From assembly GCA_964477525.1 (NCBI GenBank), contig CAYZHY010000149.1, forward strand, positions 1 through 8,393: a stretch of 8,393 nucleotides of DNA, read 5' to 3'. Positions 1 to 7,211 of this stretch are shown piece by piece. The position numbers were made by a program, and so were the translations under genes. The notes beneath the pieces were generated by a model that worked only from the letters and a program-made list of their open reading frames with translations, had not been told where the DNA came from and did not search any database. Position 1 is the first letter of the stretch. Each line of letters begins with the position of its first letter. Source of the stretch: PCC-9228 sp964477525 (lineage in GTDB: Bacteria; Cyanobacteriota; Cyanobacteriia; Cyanobacteriales; PCC-9228).

Positions 1-108
1 GGTTTATCCTAAAAATTGCCGAAGGTCATTTTCTCCTAAAATCAAATCGTATATAATCCAAATAAAAAACACTATAGCGATCGCATATTGTAACCAGAAA
101 CAAGGCTA
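1..108. other. Intergenic flank downstream of the transglycosylase gene
   Basis: This AT-rich stretch holds no gene that I can support. It contains one HIP1 octamer (77-84) and a TATAAT hexamer on the plus strand (52-57) without a convincing -35 partner. On the minus strand, after the stop codon of the transglycosylase gene, an ATAGC/GCTAT pair of short arms is followed by TTTTTTATTT. That could be a weak terminator, but the 5-bp stem and long loop make it unconvincing. The true neighbour on the left lies outside the window. Confidence 0.5.
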
Positions 109-2310
109 TCAATTAGAATTTTCCCCCTGAGCAACGAACGACTGGACCTTTTGACGAACCCGAGGATTGTAGAGCTGTAAATAATTCCAATAATTTTCAA
201 ATACTTTCTCTACATAATTTCTCGTTTCCGGAAACGGAATTCGTTCCACAAACTCATCGGCATCTGTCACCCCAAAACGATTGACCCAACGCTCCACATT
301 TCCCGGACCAGCATTGTAACTAGCGATCGCCAACATAGAATGATTTTGATACTGTTGGTGCGTATAATCTAAATACCAAGTTCCCAAACGAATATTATCC
401 TTGGGATTTTCCAGATTGTATTCCGAAAGCGGGATTTTTTCAGTTATAAACTCCGCCGTACTTGGCATTACCTGCATCAATCCTTTCGCCCCCACAGAGG
501 ATTCAATCGATGGCATAAATCGAGATTCTTGGCGAATCAAAGCTGTCACCAACATAGGATTGAGTTGGTTTTGTTCCGACCAAGAAACAATCGCATCGAT
601 ATAGGGAAAAGGATACAAAGCATGCCAGTAGGCAGGTTGTTGTTTGAGGGCTTGTACTTTTTGAATTTCTTCTTGTTTATCTCGCCAATCCAAACTCGAC
701 ACCATAAACATGCCATCTAAATTATCCCCCACCCCCAAACGAATTAAACCATCCGTAAACTGTTGCTCCACAGAAGGCTCCATAGGATTTTGATATTCCC
801 ATTGCCAGCGCCGCCAGGCTTGGTGATGTTCGCCTAATTGATACAATTCTTTTAAAGCATCGCTGCCAGCAGGAGGAACGGATAGTTGTTGGGGGCGTTC
901 GGCTTTGGGGTCGAGATGGCGTACTTTGGTAAAGTTTCCCACTTCCCATCCCAACATCACTGCTGCTCTCCAAGCGTAGTAAGAATGAGTGTGGTTGCGA
1001 ATTACTTGCTCGAATGCCTGCCTTGCCTGGGATGTTTGCCCCAACCGTTGGGACCATTTTCCTACCCAAAATTGAGCTTGTGGAGCCAGATCGCTATTGG
1101 GATTTTCTTGAACAATCTGCGACGCCCAATTTTTCGCACCTTGATAGTCACCCGCTATAGCTCGTTCTTGCGCGCGCGACATGCGCATTTTGGCGGCAGT
1201 TTCCGAATTGCTATACTGAGAAAGCACGGATTTGCGAGCTTTTTGTGCGGATTCGGGGCTATTAAGAACAGCCAGTACTTTGGCTTTTTCTAGCAAAGCT
1301 TCTGGTGCCTGTTCGGGGAACTCTTGAATGGCTCGGTCTAGGTAGGGAATAGCTTCTTTTTCTGGCAATAATTTGCCTAGACGTAGTAATGCCAAACCGG
1401 TGCGATCGCTATTGGGAAATTCTTGCACGAGTTGTTTGTAGGCTTCGATCGCTTTTTCGCGATCGCCTCTCAATTGGATTCCCCTAGCACCACGATAGGC
1501 ATTTTCTGGAGTACGCGGTGCTTTTTGATAAGCTTTTCCAGCTTTCTCATACTTCAACTTTTCCCAATAGGCAAAACCAATTTTTTCCCACTGTTGTCTG
1601 GAGAGTTGTTCGCCGTAATTGTTGACCAATCGATCCAACAAAGAAACAATGTCGGATAAATACAACCCATGTTCGGCAATTAACAGCAAAAGTTCTCGTT
1701 GTTCGGGATTTTCTTGCAGGCGTTGGTAGGCAATATCAACGCTGCGGGGATGGGAAGGAAATTTGGCGATCGCTTGGTCCCAATATTTAGGATTTTCTTG
1801 ACCGAGGGCATACAAAGCATTGGCAGCGACGGGAGAATCGGAGTATTTTTGTAGCAACTCCTGCCAAGTGGCTTGGGCTTGTTGTTGGTTGCCCATCATT
1901 TGGTAAGCACGAGCACGTTTTTCTAGAATGTTAGGAGCGAGGAGAGGATAATCTTCTTCCAAAGCATTCAACCAGTGCAAAGCTGCCTCTGGTTCCTCCG
2001 ATTGCAAGCGATCGCTGGCCAGTAAATATCGTGCCCGATAGCTATCAGCAATAGAATTCGCATTTTTCGGATTTTTTGCCAATGCTTCCAGTTGTCTCGC
2101 CCTTTCTTCTGGAGCGAAACGCGCTAGTTTAAACGTATTGGATACGCTCGTGCGAGATGCACCGTTTCCATTCGGCGAAATCGGTAAAGGATCTGATAGG
2201 GTTTCAATTGTATTGGTAACTTCTTCGGTAGAAAACACCGTTCCCACTAATAAAGCACCAACGCCAGCACTCAAAATCAAAGAAATTTGCAGTTGTTTGC
2301 CGTTCAGCAT
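109..2310 (-). CDS. slt: Soluble-type lytic murein transglycosylase (Slt family, GH23) with TPR superhelix
   Basis: This 733-residue protein should cleave the MurNAc-GlcNAc bond of peptidoglycan, forming 1,6-anhydro-MurNAc ends, and act in the periplasm during wall turnover. The catalytic domain is C-terminal, about 565-715. It shows the GH23 motifs in order: catalytic Glu595 followed by Ser596 (RQESRF), GLMQVMP at 610-616, the A-x-YNAGPGNV motif around 663-672, and a late conserved Tyr699 in PETRNYV. Residues about 90-500 form helical TPR-like repeats (for example 100-175, 275-335, 385-440), matching the donut-shaped superhelix of Slt70. Residues 8-26 are hydrophobic after Lys5, giving a signal peptide or uncleaved anchor; the cleavage site is unclear. 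Length is somewhat above E. coli Slt70. No clear Shine-Dalgarno precedes the ATG, but the hydrophobic N-terminus supports this start. The gene is divergent from mutL. Family assignment is firm; the symbol is by analogy. Confidence 0.93.
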   Translation of the reverse strand: MLNGKQLQISLILSAGVGALLVGTVFSTEEVTNTIETLSDPLPISPNGNGASRTSVSNTFKLARFAPEERARQLEALAKNPKNANSIADSYRARYLLASDRLQSEEPEAALHWLNALEEDYPLLAPNILEKRARAYQMMGNQQQAQATWQELLQKYSDSPVAANALYALGQENPKYWDQAIAKFPSHPRSVDIAYQRLQENPEQRELLLLIAEHGLYLSDIVSLLDRLVNNYGEQLSRQQWEKIGFAYWEKLKYEKAGKAYQKAPRTPENAYRGARGIQLRGDREKAIEAYKQLVQEFPNSDRTGLALLRLGKLLPEKEAIPYLDRAIQEFPEQAPEALLEKAKVLAVLNSPESAQKARKSVLSQYSNSETAAKMRMSRAQERAIAGDYQGAKNWASQIVQENPNSDLAPQAQFWVGKWSQRLGQTSQARQAFEQVIRNHTHSYYAWRAAVMLGWEVGNFTKVRHLDPKAERPQQLSVPPAGSDALKELYQLGEHHQAWRRWQWEYQNPMEPSVEQQFTDGLIRLGVGDNLDGMFMVSSLDWRDKQEEIQKVQALKQQPAYWHALYPFPYIDAIVSWSEQNQLNPMLVTALIRQESRFMPSIESSVGAKGLMQVMPSTAEFITEKIPLSEYNLENPKDNIRLGTWYLDYTHQQYQNHSMLAIASYNAGPGNVERWVNRFGVTDADEFVERIPFPETRNYVEKVFENYWNYLQLYNPRVRQKVQSFVAQGENSN

Positions 2311-2383
2311 AATATGGTAGGAAAAACGTTAAAGAAAAGTTTGCGGAAAACGCCCAAAAATAGAAAAAGTTGCTAGTCAAGTG

Positions 2384-2389
2384 TATAAT
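2384..2389 (+). promoter_or_regulatory. Candidate -10 element (TATAAT), plus strand
   Basis: A perfect TATAAT hexamer lies about 190 bp upstream of the mutL start. No good -35 hexamer sits 16-18 bp upstream (TAGAAA at 2361-2366), and the preceding TG is one base off the extended -10 position. If used, transcription would begin near 2396, immediately before the hairpins at 2400-2464. The same bases read TATACA on the minus strand, so a promoter toward slt is also possible. Confidence 0.4.
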
Positions 2390-2399
2390 GAAAGATTCA

Positions 2400-2423
2400 C
2401 CCAAAAGAACTTCGTTTTTTGGG
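2400..2423 (+). repeat. Short hairpin competing with the 11-bp stem
   Basis: CCCAAAA (2400-2406) pairs with TTTTGGG (2417-2423), and inside it AAC (2408-2410) pairs with GTT (2414-2416) around a TTC loop, leaving one bulged G. The left arm of the 11-bp terminator-like stem lies inside this hairpin, so both structures cannot form at once. This is read directly from the bases; any regulatory meaning is inference. Confidence 0.35.
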
Positions 2424-2464
2424 CAAAAATCTGTTGCTATTGTAACGAAGTTCTCCGATTTTTT
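2406..2464 (+). terminator. Candidate intrinsic terminator or attenuator upstream of mutL
   Basis: A perfect 11-bp inverted repeat, AGAACTTCGTT (2406-2416) and AACGAAGTTCT (2444-2454), encloses a 27-nt loop. It is followed after CCGA by T6 (2459-2464), the layout of a Rho-independent terminator reading rightward. On the minus strand the stem is followed only by T4. The element lies between the candidate -10 box and mutL, so it could end a short RNA of about 70 nt or attenuate the mutL transcript. The long loop and A/T-rich stem weaken the call. Confidence 0.4.
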
Positions 2465-2576
2465 ATAAGATTTCCCTCCCCCGAACCCATGAATTTGTTT
2501 TCAAAAAAACGTTGCCAATTTTCCCTTTTCCCCAGTCCAATTTTCTACATAAAAGTTTGTTCTCTTTGATGCTTAG

Positions 2577-4256
2577 ATGAATTCGTCAATTCGCACGCTA
2601 CCTGCTGATGTCGTACACCTGATTGCTGCGGGAGAAGTTATTGATTCGCTAGCCGCAGCTATTCGCGAGTTGGCAGAAAATGCCCTCGACTCTGGGGCAA
2701 CGCGGATTGCCATTTCCCTATATCCCGATTTGTGGCGGGTACGGGTAGCTGATAATGGTGCTGGTATGGACTTGACAGATTTACAAAAATGTGCATTGTC
2801 CCACAGTACCAGTAAAATTCACGAACGCCACGACCTGGGCAAAATTTTAACCTTGGGATTTCGTGGGGAAGCTTTACATAGTTTGGCACATTTGGCGCAT
2901 TTGGAAATTTTTAGCCGCCCCCAAAACAGTCAAGCTGCGAACGGTTGGCGAGCCGTTTACGATGCCCAAGGGAAACCCAAACAAGTAGAAGCCGCAGCCG
3001 TTGCTCCAGGAACTATTGTCAACGTACGGGATATTTTTGCCAACATGCCAGGCAGGCGAGAATGCATTTCCCGCAAACAGCAGCTCAAGGCAGTACAAGC
3101 GACGATTCATCATTTGGCTTTGTGCCATCCCCAAATTTTTTGGCAGGCTAGCAAAGACGAACGTCGGTGGTTTACCATTCATGCTGGCAATACGCCACAG
3201 CAAATCTTACCCCAAATTTTATCGCGTTTGCGTCCCGATGATTTGCAGTATGTCAAACGCGATGTGGAAGCACAAGCCACGCCGGATGATGCTGCCAAAC
3301 AACAAATTGAAGTGCTGGCGGGGTTGCCCGATCGCTGCCATCGTCGCTACGCCGATTGGGTTAAAATTGCTATAAACGGTCGTTTGGTGCGATCGCCGGA
3401 ACTAGAACCTACTGTTATTGCTGCTTTTTCCCGTACATTACCACGCGATCGCTATCCCATTTGTTTTTTACACCTGCACGTCACCCCCGAACAAATTGAC
3501 TGGAACCGCCATCCTGCCAAATCGGAAATTTATCTAGAAAATCTGGAATTCTGGCAACATCAAATCTCCCAGACCATCGAAGAAGCTTTGCAGTTCCACA
3601 GCAGCGAGGGGCAATCCCAAGCGAAGGTTACCCAACTGTTAAAAGCTTCGGAAGCCAAGGGCAACTATCTAACTGATTCTTTAAGCAACCAGGGAACTTC
3701 TCAAAGTTCGCCTACCTTACCGCTGAAAGCCGTAGCCCAAATTAACAATACCTATATCGTAGCGGAACATCCCAACGGGTTGTGGTTGATAGAACAGCAC
3801 ATTGCCCACGAACGTATTTTATACGAACAACTGTGCGATCGCTGGGAAATGGTTGCCGTGGAACCACCAATCATTCTTCAGGATTTGCGGGATGCCCAAG
3901 TAGAACAACTCCAGCAAATTGGGGTGGATATCGAACCTTTTGGGGAAAAACTGTGGGCAGTGCGTAGCCTTCCCGCAGCTTTGCAGGAAAGAAGCGATCG
4001 TGAAGATGCCTTGATAGAATTAAGTTCGGGCAAAAGCTTGCAAGCTGCCCAAGTAGCGGTTGCCTGTCGTACCGCCATTCGCAACGGTACGCCATTAGAA
4101 CTTCCCCAGATGCAAGATATTTTAGACCGGTGGCAGCGTACCCGCCATCCCCGCACTTGCCCCCACGGCAGACCGATTTATTTATCTTTAGAAGAAAGCG
4201 ATTTGGCGAGATTTTTCCGCCGCCACTGGGTGATTGGCAAAAGCCACGGCATTTAG
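2577..4256 (+). CDS. mutL: DNA mismatch repair protein MutL
   Basis: MutL is the ATP-dependent matchmaker that couples mismatch recognition by MutS to strand incision. This 559-residue protein has the N-terminal GHKL ATPase: IAAGEVI at 16-22, catalytic-base Glu31 and Mg-binding Asn35 in RELAENALDSGAT, DNGAGM at 59-64, TSK at 78-80 and GFRGEAL at 94-100. The NTD runs to about 340, followed by a short linker (341-381) and a C-terminal dimerisation domain. That domain carries endonuclease-type motifs: EQHIAHERILYE (406-417, usual form DQHA-x2-E-x4-E), ACR (496-498), CPHGRP (528-533) and FFRR near the end. This suggests a nicking MutL, as in bacteria lacking MutH, although the first Asp is Glu here. 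No good Shine-Dalgarno precedes the ATG, but the N-terminus aligns residue for residue with E. coli MutL plus two. The stop overlaps the convergent downstream gene. Confidence 0.96.
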   Translation: MNSSIRTLPADVVHLIAAGEVIDSLAAAIRELAENALDSGATRIAISLYPDLWRVRVADNGAGMDLTDLQKCALSHSTSKIHERHDLGKILTLGFRGEALHSLAHLAHLEIFSRPQNSQAANGWRAVYDAQGKPKQVEAAAVAPGTIVNVRDIFANMPGRRECISRKQQLKAVQATIHHLALCHPQIFWQASKDERRWFTIHAGNTPQQILPQILSRLRPDDLQYVKRDVEAQATPDDAAKQQIEVLAGLPDRCHRRYADWVKIAINGRLVRSPELEPTVIAAFSRTLPRDRYPICFLHLHVTPEQIDWNRHPAKSEIYLENLEFWQHQISQTIEEALQFHSSEGQSQAKVTQLLKASEAKGNYLTDSLSNQGTSQSSPTLPLKAVAQINNTYIVAEHPNGLWLIEQHIAHERILYEQLCDRWEMVAVEPPIILQDLRDAQVEQLQQIGVDIEPFGEKLWAVRSLPAALQERSDREDALIELSSGKSLQAAQVAVACRTAIRNGTPLELPQMQDILDRWQRTRHPRTCPHGRPIYLSLEESDLARFFRRHWVIGKSHGI

Positions 4257-5476
4257 GCAGGGGTTTGTTGCTTGCTGGCTTCGGTTTTGCCGTAGTTGGC
4301 AGCTTCATTATCTTCATCCCGTTGCAAAATTTTATCGAACGAAGCGATCGCATCTTGGTAGCGTTGCAAGCGATAGCAACTCCAACCACGGTGGTAGTGC
4401 GTTTTATAGGAATAGCCGCGTTCCGCCGCCTTATCCAGAGAATCCACCGCTTCTTCGTAACGTTTAAGTTCAAACAGAGCGATGCCACGATTTTCCCAAG
4501 CTTCTCGATTGTCGCCATCGAGTTCCAAAGCTTCGTCAAAAGCTGCCAAGGCTTCCTCGTAGCGTCGCAAAGCCAACAAAGAAACGCCTAAATTAATTTT
4601 GGCACGGGGAAAATCGGGTTTGAGTTCCAGAGCTTTTTCGTAACAAGGCAACGCTTGTTGGTGTTGTTCTGCTTTAGCTAGGGAAACGCCGCAATTTTGC
4701 CAGGCTTCGTGGGAGTTGGGTTGCAGTTTGATAACTTTACGGTAAGAACGAGCAGCTTCTAAAAATTGAGAGCTAGCAGCTAGGGCAAAACCTCTGTTTG
4801 ACCAGCCTTGGGCGTATTGGGGATTGAGTTTTAAAGCTCGATCGAATGCTTCCACCGATTTTCGGTAACGTTTGAGATTAAACAAGGCCACACCGCGATT
4901 GGCCCAAGCTTCTACGCCGTTGGGGTCGATGGCTAATGCTTGGTCGTAAAAGGCTAAAGCACCGTTATAATCGCGAGCTTGAATGCGTTGGTTGCCTTTT
5001 TCCAGCCAATCTCTGGCTTTCTCGGCGGTTTCTTCGGGAGATAGAGATTTCACCAGCAAGCGGGAACCAATGTTTTTGGCAACGACGCTGAGTTCCCCAC
5101 AACCCAAGTTGCCGAGTTTGAGGAGTTGTCTGGCAAGGGTTTGGTTGTCGGTTTCGGCTTGCAAAACTCGTTCGCCGAATCTTTGCAACCAGTCTACCCA
5201 GGAGGAAAAAGGGGCGCGATCGCCGAAACTTTCGATGTATGATAGGACTTTACCCCGTCGCCATCCCCGCTGTACGCCATCGAGAATTTGAAAGAACAAC
5301 ATTTCGTAGTCGCTATCTTCCAAAGGGGGAGCAGTTCCGCCATTGCGGTTGGTTTCGATGGCAGGATTGGCTGGTTGGGATTGGCGAGATAATTTTTTTC
5401 CAAACCGCCATTGCTGCCACAAACGCTGCCAAAATTGTCGGATTCGCTGCCATAACCGTCGCCACCATTTCCACAT
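4253..5476 (-). CDS. TPR-repeat protein with Trp/Arg-rich amphipathic N-terminal helix
   Basis: This 407-residue protein of unknown role has seven consecutive tetratricopeptide repeats of near-perfect 34-residue period: 154-187, 188-221, 222-255, 256-289, 290-323, 324-357 and 358-391. Each has the W/Y-x-x-x-G-x-x-L, Y-x-x-A-x-x-x-F-D/Y-x-A-L, P pattern. TPR arrays usually scaffold protein contacts. Residues 1-25 contain seven Trp and many Arg/Lys with hydrophobics spaced 3-4 apart, predicting an amphipathic helix lying on a membrane or partner. A Pro/Asn-rich spacer (about 30-52) follows, then a helical region about 53-145 (EMLFFQILDGV, WVDWLQRFGERVL) that resembles a domain I recall from other cyanobacterial TPR proteins, but which I cannot name. 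The start has an AAGGGG Shine-Dalgarno-like site 9 nt upstream. It converges on mutL with overlapping stops. No function is claimed. Confidence 0.85.
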   Translation of the reverse strand: MWKWWRRLWQRIRQFWQRLWQQWRFGKKLSRQSQPANPAIETNRNGGTAPPLEDSDYEMLFFQILDGVQRGWRRGKVLSYIESFGDRAPFSSWVDWLQRFGERVLQAETDNQTLARQLLKLGNLGCGELSVVAKNIGSRLLVKSLSPEETAEKARDWLEKGNQRIQARDYNGALAFYDQALAIDPNGVEAWANRGVALFNLKRYRKSVEAFDRALKLNPQYAQGWSNRGFALAASSQFLEAARSYRKVIKLQPNSHEAWQNCGVSLAKAEQHQQALPCYEKALELKPDFPRAKINLGVSLLALRRYEEALAAFDEALELDGDNREAWENRGIALFELKRYEEAVDSLDKAAERGYSYKTHYHRGWSCYRLQRYQDAIASFDKILQRDEDNEAANYGKTEASKQQTPA

Positions 5477-5485
5477 ACTGGATTG

Positions 5486-5491
5486 CCCCTT
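5486..5491 (-). promoter_or_regulatory. Shine-Dalgarno-like site for the TPR protein gene
   Basis: On the minus strand AAGGGG lies 9 nt before the ATG at 5476. It supports the full-length start, which matters because the unusual Trp-rich helix is encoded by the very first codons. Confidence 0.5.
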
Positions 5492-5640
5492 GGATACTTG
5501 CTGGTTGTTGAGTTGATTGCCAATCCCAAATCTGTTGAAAGGGTGATTTGCGATCGCCCCTACGACAACATTGGCTACAATCTTTCCAATTGGGATTTTA
5601 TTTCGTTGACACTCTATTCTCTAGTTTACCCGGCAACGAG

Positions 5641-5681
5641 AAAAACCATAAAACCTCCCGCCGACCGCAGCCAACGGGAGG
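5641..5681 (-). terminator. Intrinsic terminator of the transthyretin-like gene
   Basis: Reading the minus strand, a 7-bp GC-rich stem (CCTCCCG at 5675-5681 with CGGGAGG at 5654-5660) and a 14-nt loop are followed by TTTTATGGTTTTT. It begins about 45 nt after the stop codon of the gene at 5726-7136. The layout is that of a Rho-independent terminator and would separate this gene from the TPR gene downstream. On the plus strand no T-run follows, so it is directional. Confidence 0.75.
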
Positions 5682-5725
5682 AAACGCTAAAAAGCAATTA
5701 GAAAATATCTATATTTAAGGAAGAG

Positions 5726-7136
5726 CTAACACTTTTCGATAGCGATCGCGACAATTTGTTCGCGACGATAGATAAAGCCACGACCGTTGCGAATGTGGGG
5801 TAACGCTTCCAACTCTAGGGCAAAGGCACAAGTGCTGGTAAGCTCGTTCAGCAGTTGGTTGCCGTCGATATTTTCATTCACCGGACTTAAATTACCGCTT
5901 GACGAAGAGTTTTCACTGTTGCCATCTACCAGATTCAAAGTCGAGGAAACCCCTTTGCTGTAGCGAAGACGCCACCAGTAGAGGCGATTGTTTTTCTGGG
6001 ATACCCGAACGTTGAAGTTGAGATTGAGCGAAGAACTCCAAGGAATCACACCGCAATCATTGGTAGCAGGCGTGTTCAGGGTCAGTTCTGGAGGGTTGTT
6101 GTCTATAGTAATGAACAAATCGCAGCGATCGCTACCCGTCAGCGGTAATGTATTCTCTGGCGGAACGGTTCCATCCCGATAGCCAATATCCGATGCTGTT
6201 AGTTTATCCCCATTGCTGTCGAACAGTTCCAAACGCAGAATGTAAGTTCCCGTGTCTTCTTCCGCCAGTTGGGTTTGCCAAATACCAATTTTATCGGGAT
6301 TGTACCAATAATAATTGGCAAAATCGCGCAATTCGTACAGAGCTGCTTGCGAGTTAACAGTTTTTGGACCCAAATTGTGGGTTTCGCTAAACAAGGTATT
6401 CTGGTCAACCCGGGTATCGTTTAGCGTGGTGGTAACGGGTTTAAAATCGCGATCGGCACTTCCCTGTTTGGCATAAGAGAGGCGATAGTACTTGGCAAGT
6501 TTGCCGTTAATGGGAACGCCATTTGCCAAATTTTCCCCAAATTGAGCGTATACAAATAACGTCCTGCCGTAAGCGACGTTACTGAGGGAACCATTACCAT
6601 ACAAACCGCTGCTTTGGTCGATTTGGTATACTTCGTCGTCGCCAATGCGGGTAAAAAAGACATCATTTTTGGCTTTGGGTCGGTCGGAAGTGCCGGTTTC
6701 GCCACACTGGATGGCGGGATTGTCTAAAGCTAGGTCGATGTAGGCGTTGGTTTGGTTCCAGCGAGTGCTGGCGTAAGGGTCGGCATAGATAACTGTTTCC
6801 ACGCCATCGATGACTTGGGTAATGCGAACGACGATATCGGGTTTGGCATCAAACCGAAACTTGCCGCGACGGAATTCTAAAGGAAACCAGCGGAAGCAAC
6901 AACGGAAAGAACCATCGGCATCGGTGGTGGTTTCGCAAACGAGGTCTTTGCTGTANNNNNNNNNNNNNNNNNNNNNNNNNNNNNNNNNNNNNNNNNNNNN
7001 NNNNNNNNNNNNNNNNNNNNNNNNNNNNNNNNNNNNNNNNNNNNNNNNNNNNNNNGTTTAGAGGAATTTGCGATTGTGCGTCGCTGGTCGTACAATCGGC
7101 ATCTTGCAAGCGAACTTGACCTTCGATAATAAGCAT
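5726..7136 (-). CDS. Uncharacterised transthyretin-like/carboxypeptidase-regulatory-like domain protein, interrupted by assembly gap
   Basis: I do not recognise a named gene. Translation gives 27 N-terminal residues (7056-7136, MLIIEGQVRLQDADC...), then a 100-N gap, then 409 residues to the stop. The N-terminal strand and Cys-containing loop, followed after the gap by TTTDADGSF (about 6905-6931), fit a CNA-B/transthyretin-like or carboxypeptidase regulatory-like beta-sandwich. Next comes ITQVIDGVETVIYADPY, then two further beta-rich parts and a Ser/Asn-rich stretch. Cysteines are conspicuous: RCCFRW, several spaced singles, and the last residue. No signal peptide or membrane segment is visible at the start. 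The ATG at 7136 is the only start in its frame before an upstream stop at 7218-7220. The two halves are off by one frame if the gap is really 100 bp, but gap length is evidently nominal. An intrinsic terminator follows. Role unknown; joining the halves is inference. Confidence 0.65.
6956..7055. other. Assembly gap of exactly 100 N
   Basis: One hundred unspecified bases interrupt the minus-strand gene. Exactly 100 is the usual placeholder for a gap of unknown length, so its true size and any frame relation across it are not known. The missing part should encode the end of the first beta-strand region of the N-terminal domain. Confidence 0.95.
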
Positions 7137-7211
7137 AATGGAAAGAAACCTGAGATTGGTATGTTTTCTCTTTCTTTGTAGCCAAGAAAATCGCCAGCCA
7201 ACAGTCCCTTT

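Larger units (their letters stand above)
2311..2576. other. Divergent slt-mutL intergenic region with structured elements
   Basis: This AT-rich region separates two divergently transcribed genes and must hold promoters for both. On the plus strand there is a perfect -10 hexamer, a perfect 11-bp inverted repeat followed by T6, and a short competing hairpin, all listed separately. The minus strand offers a TTGACT hexamer (2375-2380) without a -10 at the right distance, and TATACA overlapping the plus-strand TATAAT. No peptide here looks like a real gene. Confidence 0.6.
5477..5725. other. Intergenic region between the two minus-strand genes
   Basis: The region holds one HIP1 octamer (5550-5557), the intrinsic terminator of the upstream gene, and presumably the promoter of the TPR gene. 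On the minus strand a TAAAAT hexamer lies in about the right region for a -10, but its -35 is poor. A 72-codon plus-strand frame is present, without family features or a clear ribosome binding site, and I do not call it a gene. Confidence 0.55.

Noticed and set aside
9..37. Minus-strand AGGAG followed by an ATG frame
   Set aside because: The site looks good, but the frame ends after six codons (MTFGNF), so no gene can be supported.
3871..4591. Long antisense frames across the mutL end and the TPR gene
   Set aside because: They are out-of-frame shadows with basic, low-information sequence; the real genes there have clear domain patterns.
4260..5020. DNA-level tandem repeats in the TPR gene
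   Set aside because: The roughly 102-bp periodicity reflects the 34-residue protein repeats; the copies have diverged at DNA level and are not a recent tandem array.
5483..5701. 72-codon plus-strand frame in the intergenic region
   Set aside because: It overlaps the terminator hairpin and the start of the TPR gene, has no recognisable domain and no clear ribosome site.
5726..6802. A separate 358-residue gene starting at the GTG near 6802
   Set aside because: The frame stays open to the gap at 6955 and encodes typical TTTDADGSF-type domain sequence upstream, so the GTG is internal (a Val codon).
6810..7185. Other open frames running through the N-gap on both strands
   Set aside because: They exist only because N bases contain no stops, and their flanking residues show no family features, unlike the minus-strand frame that starts at 7136.
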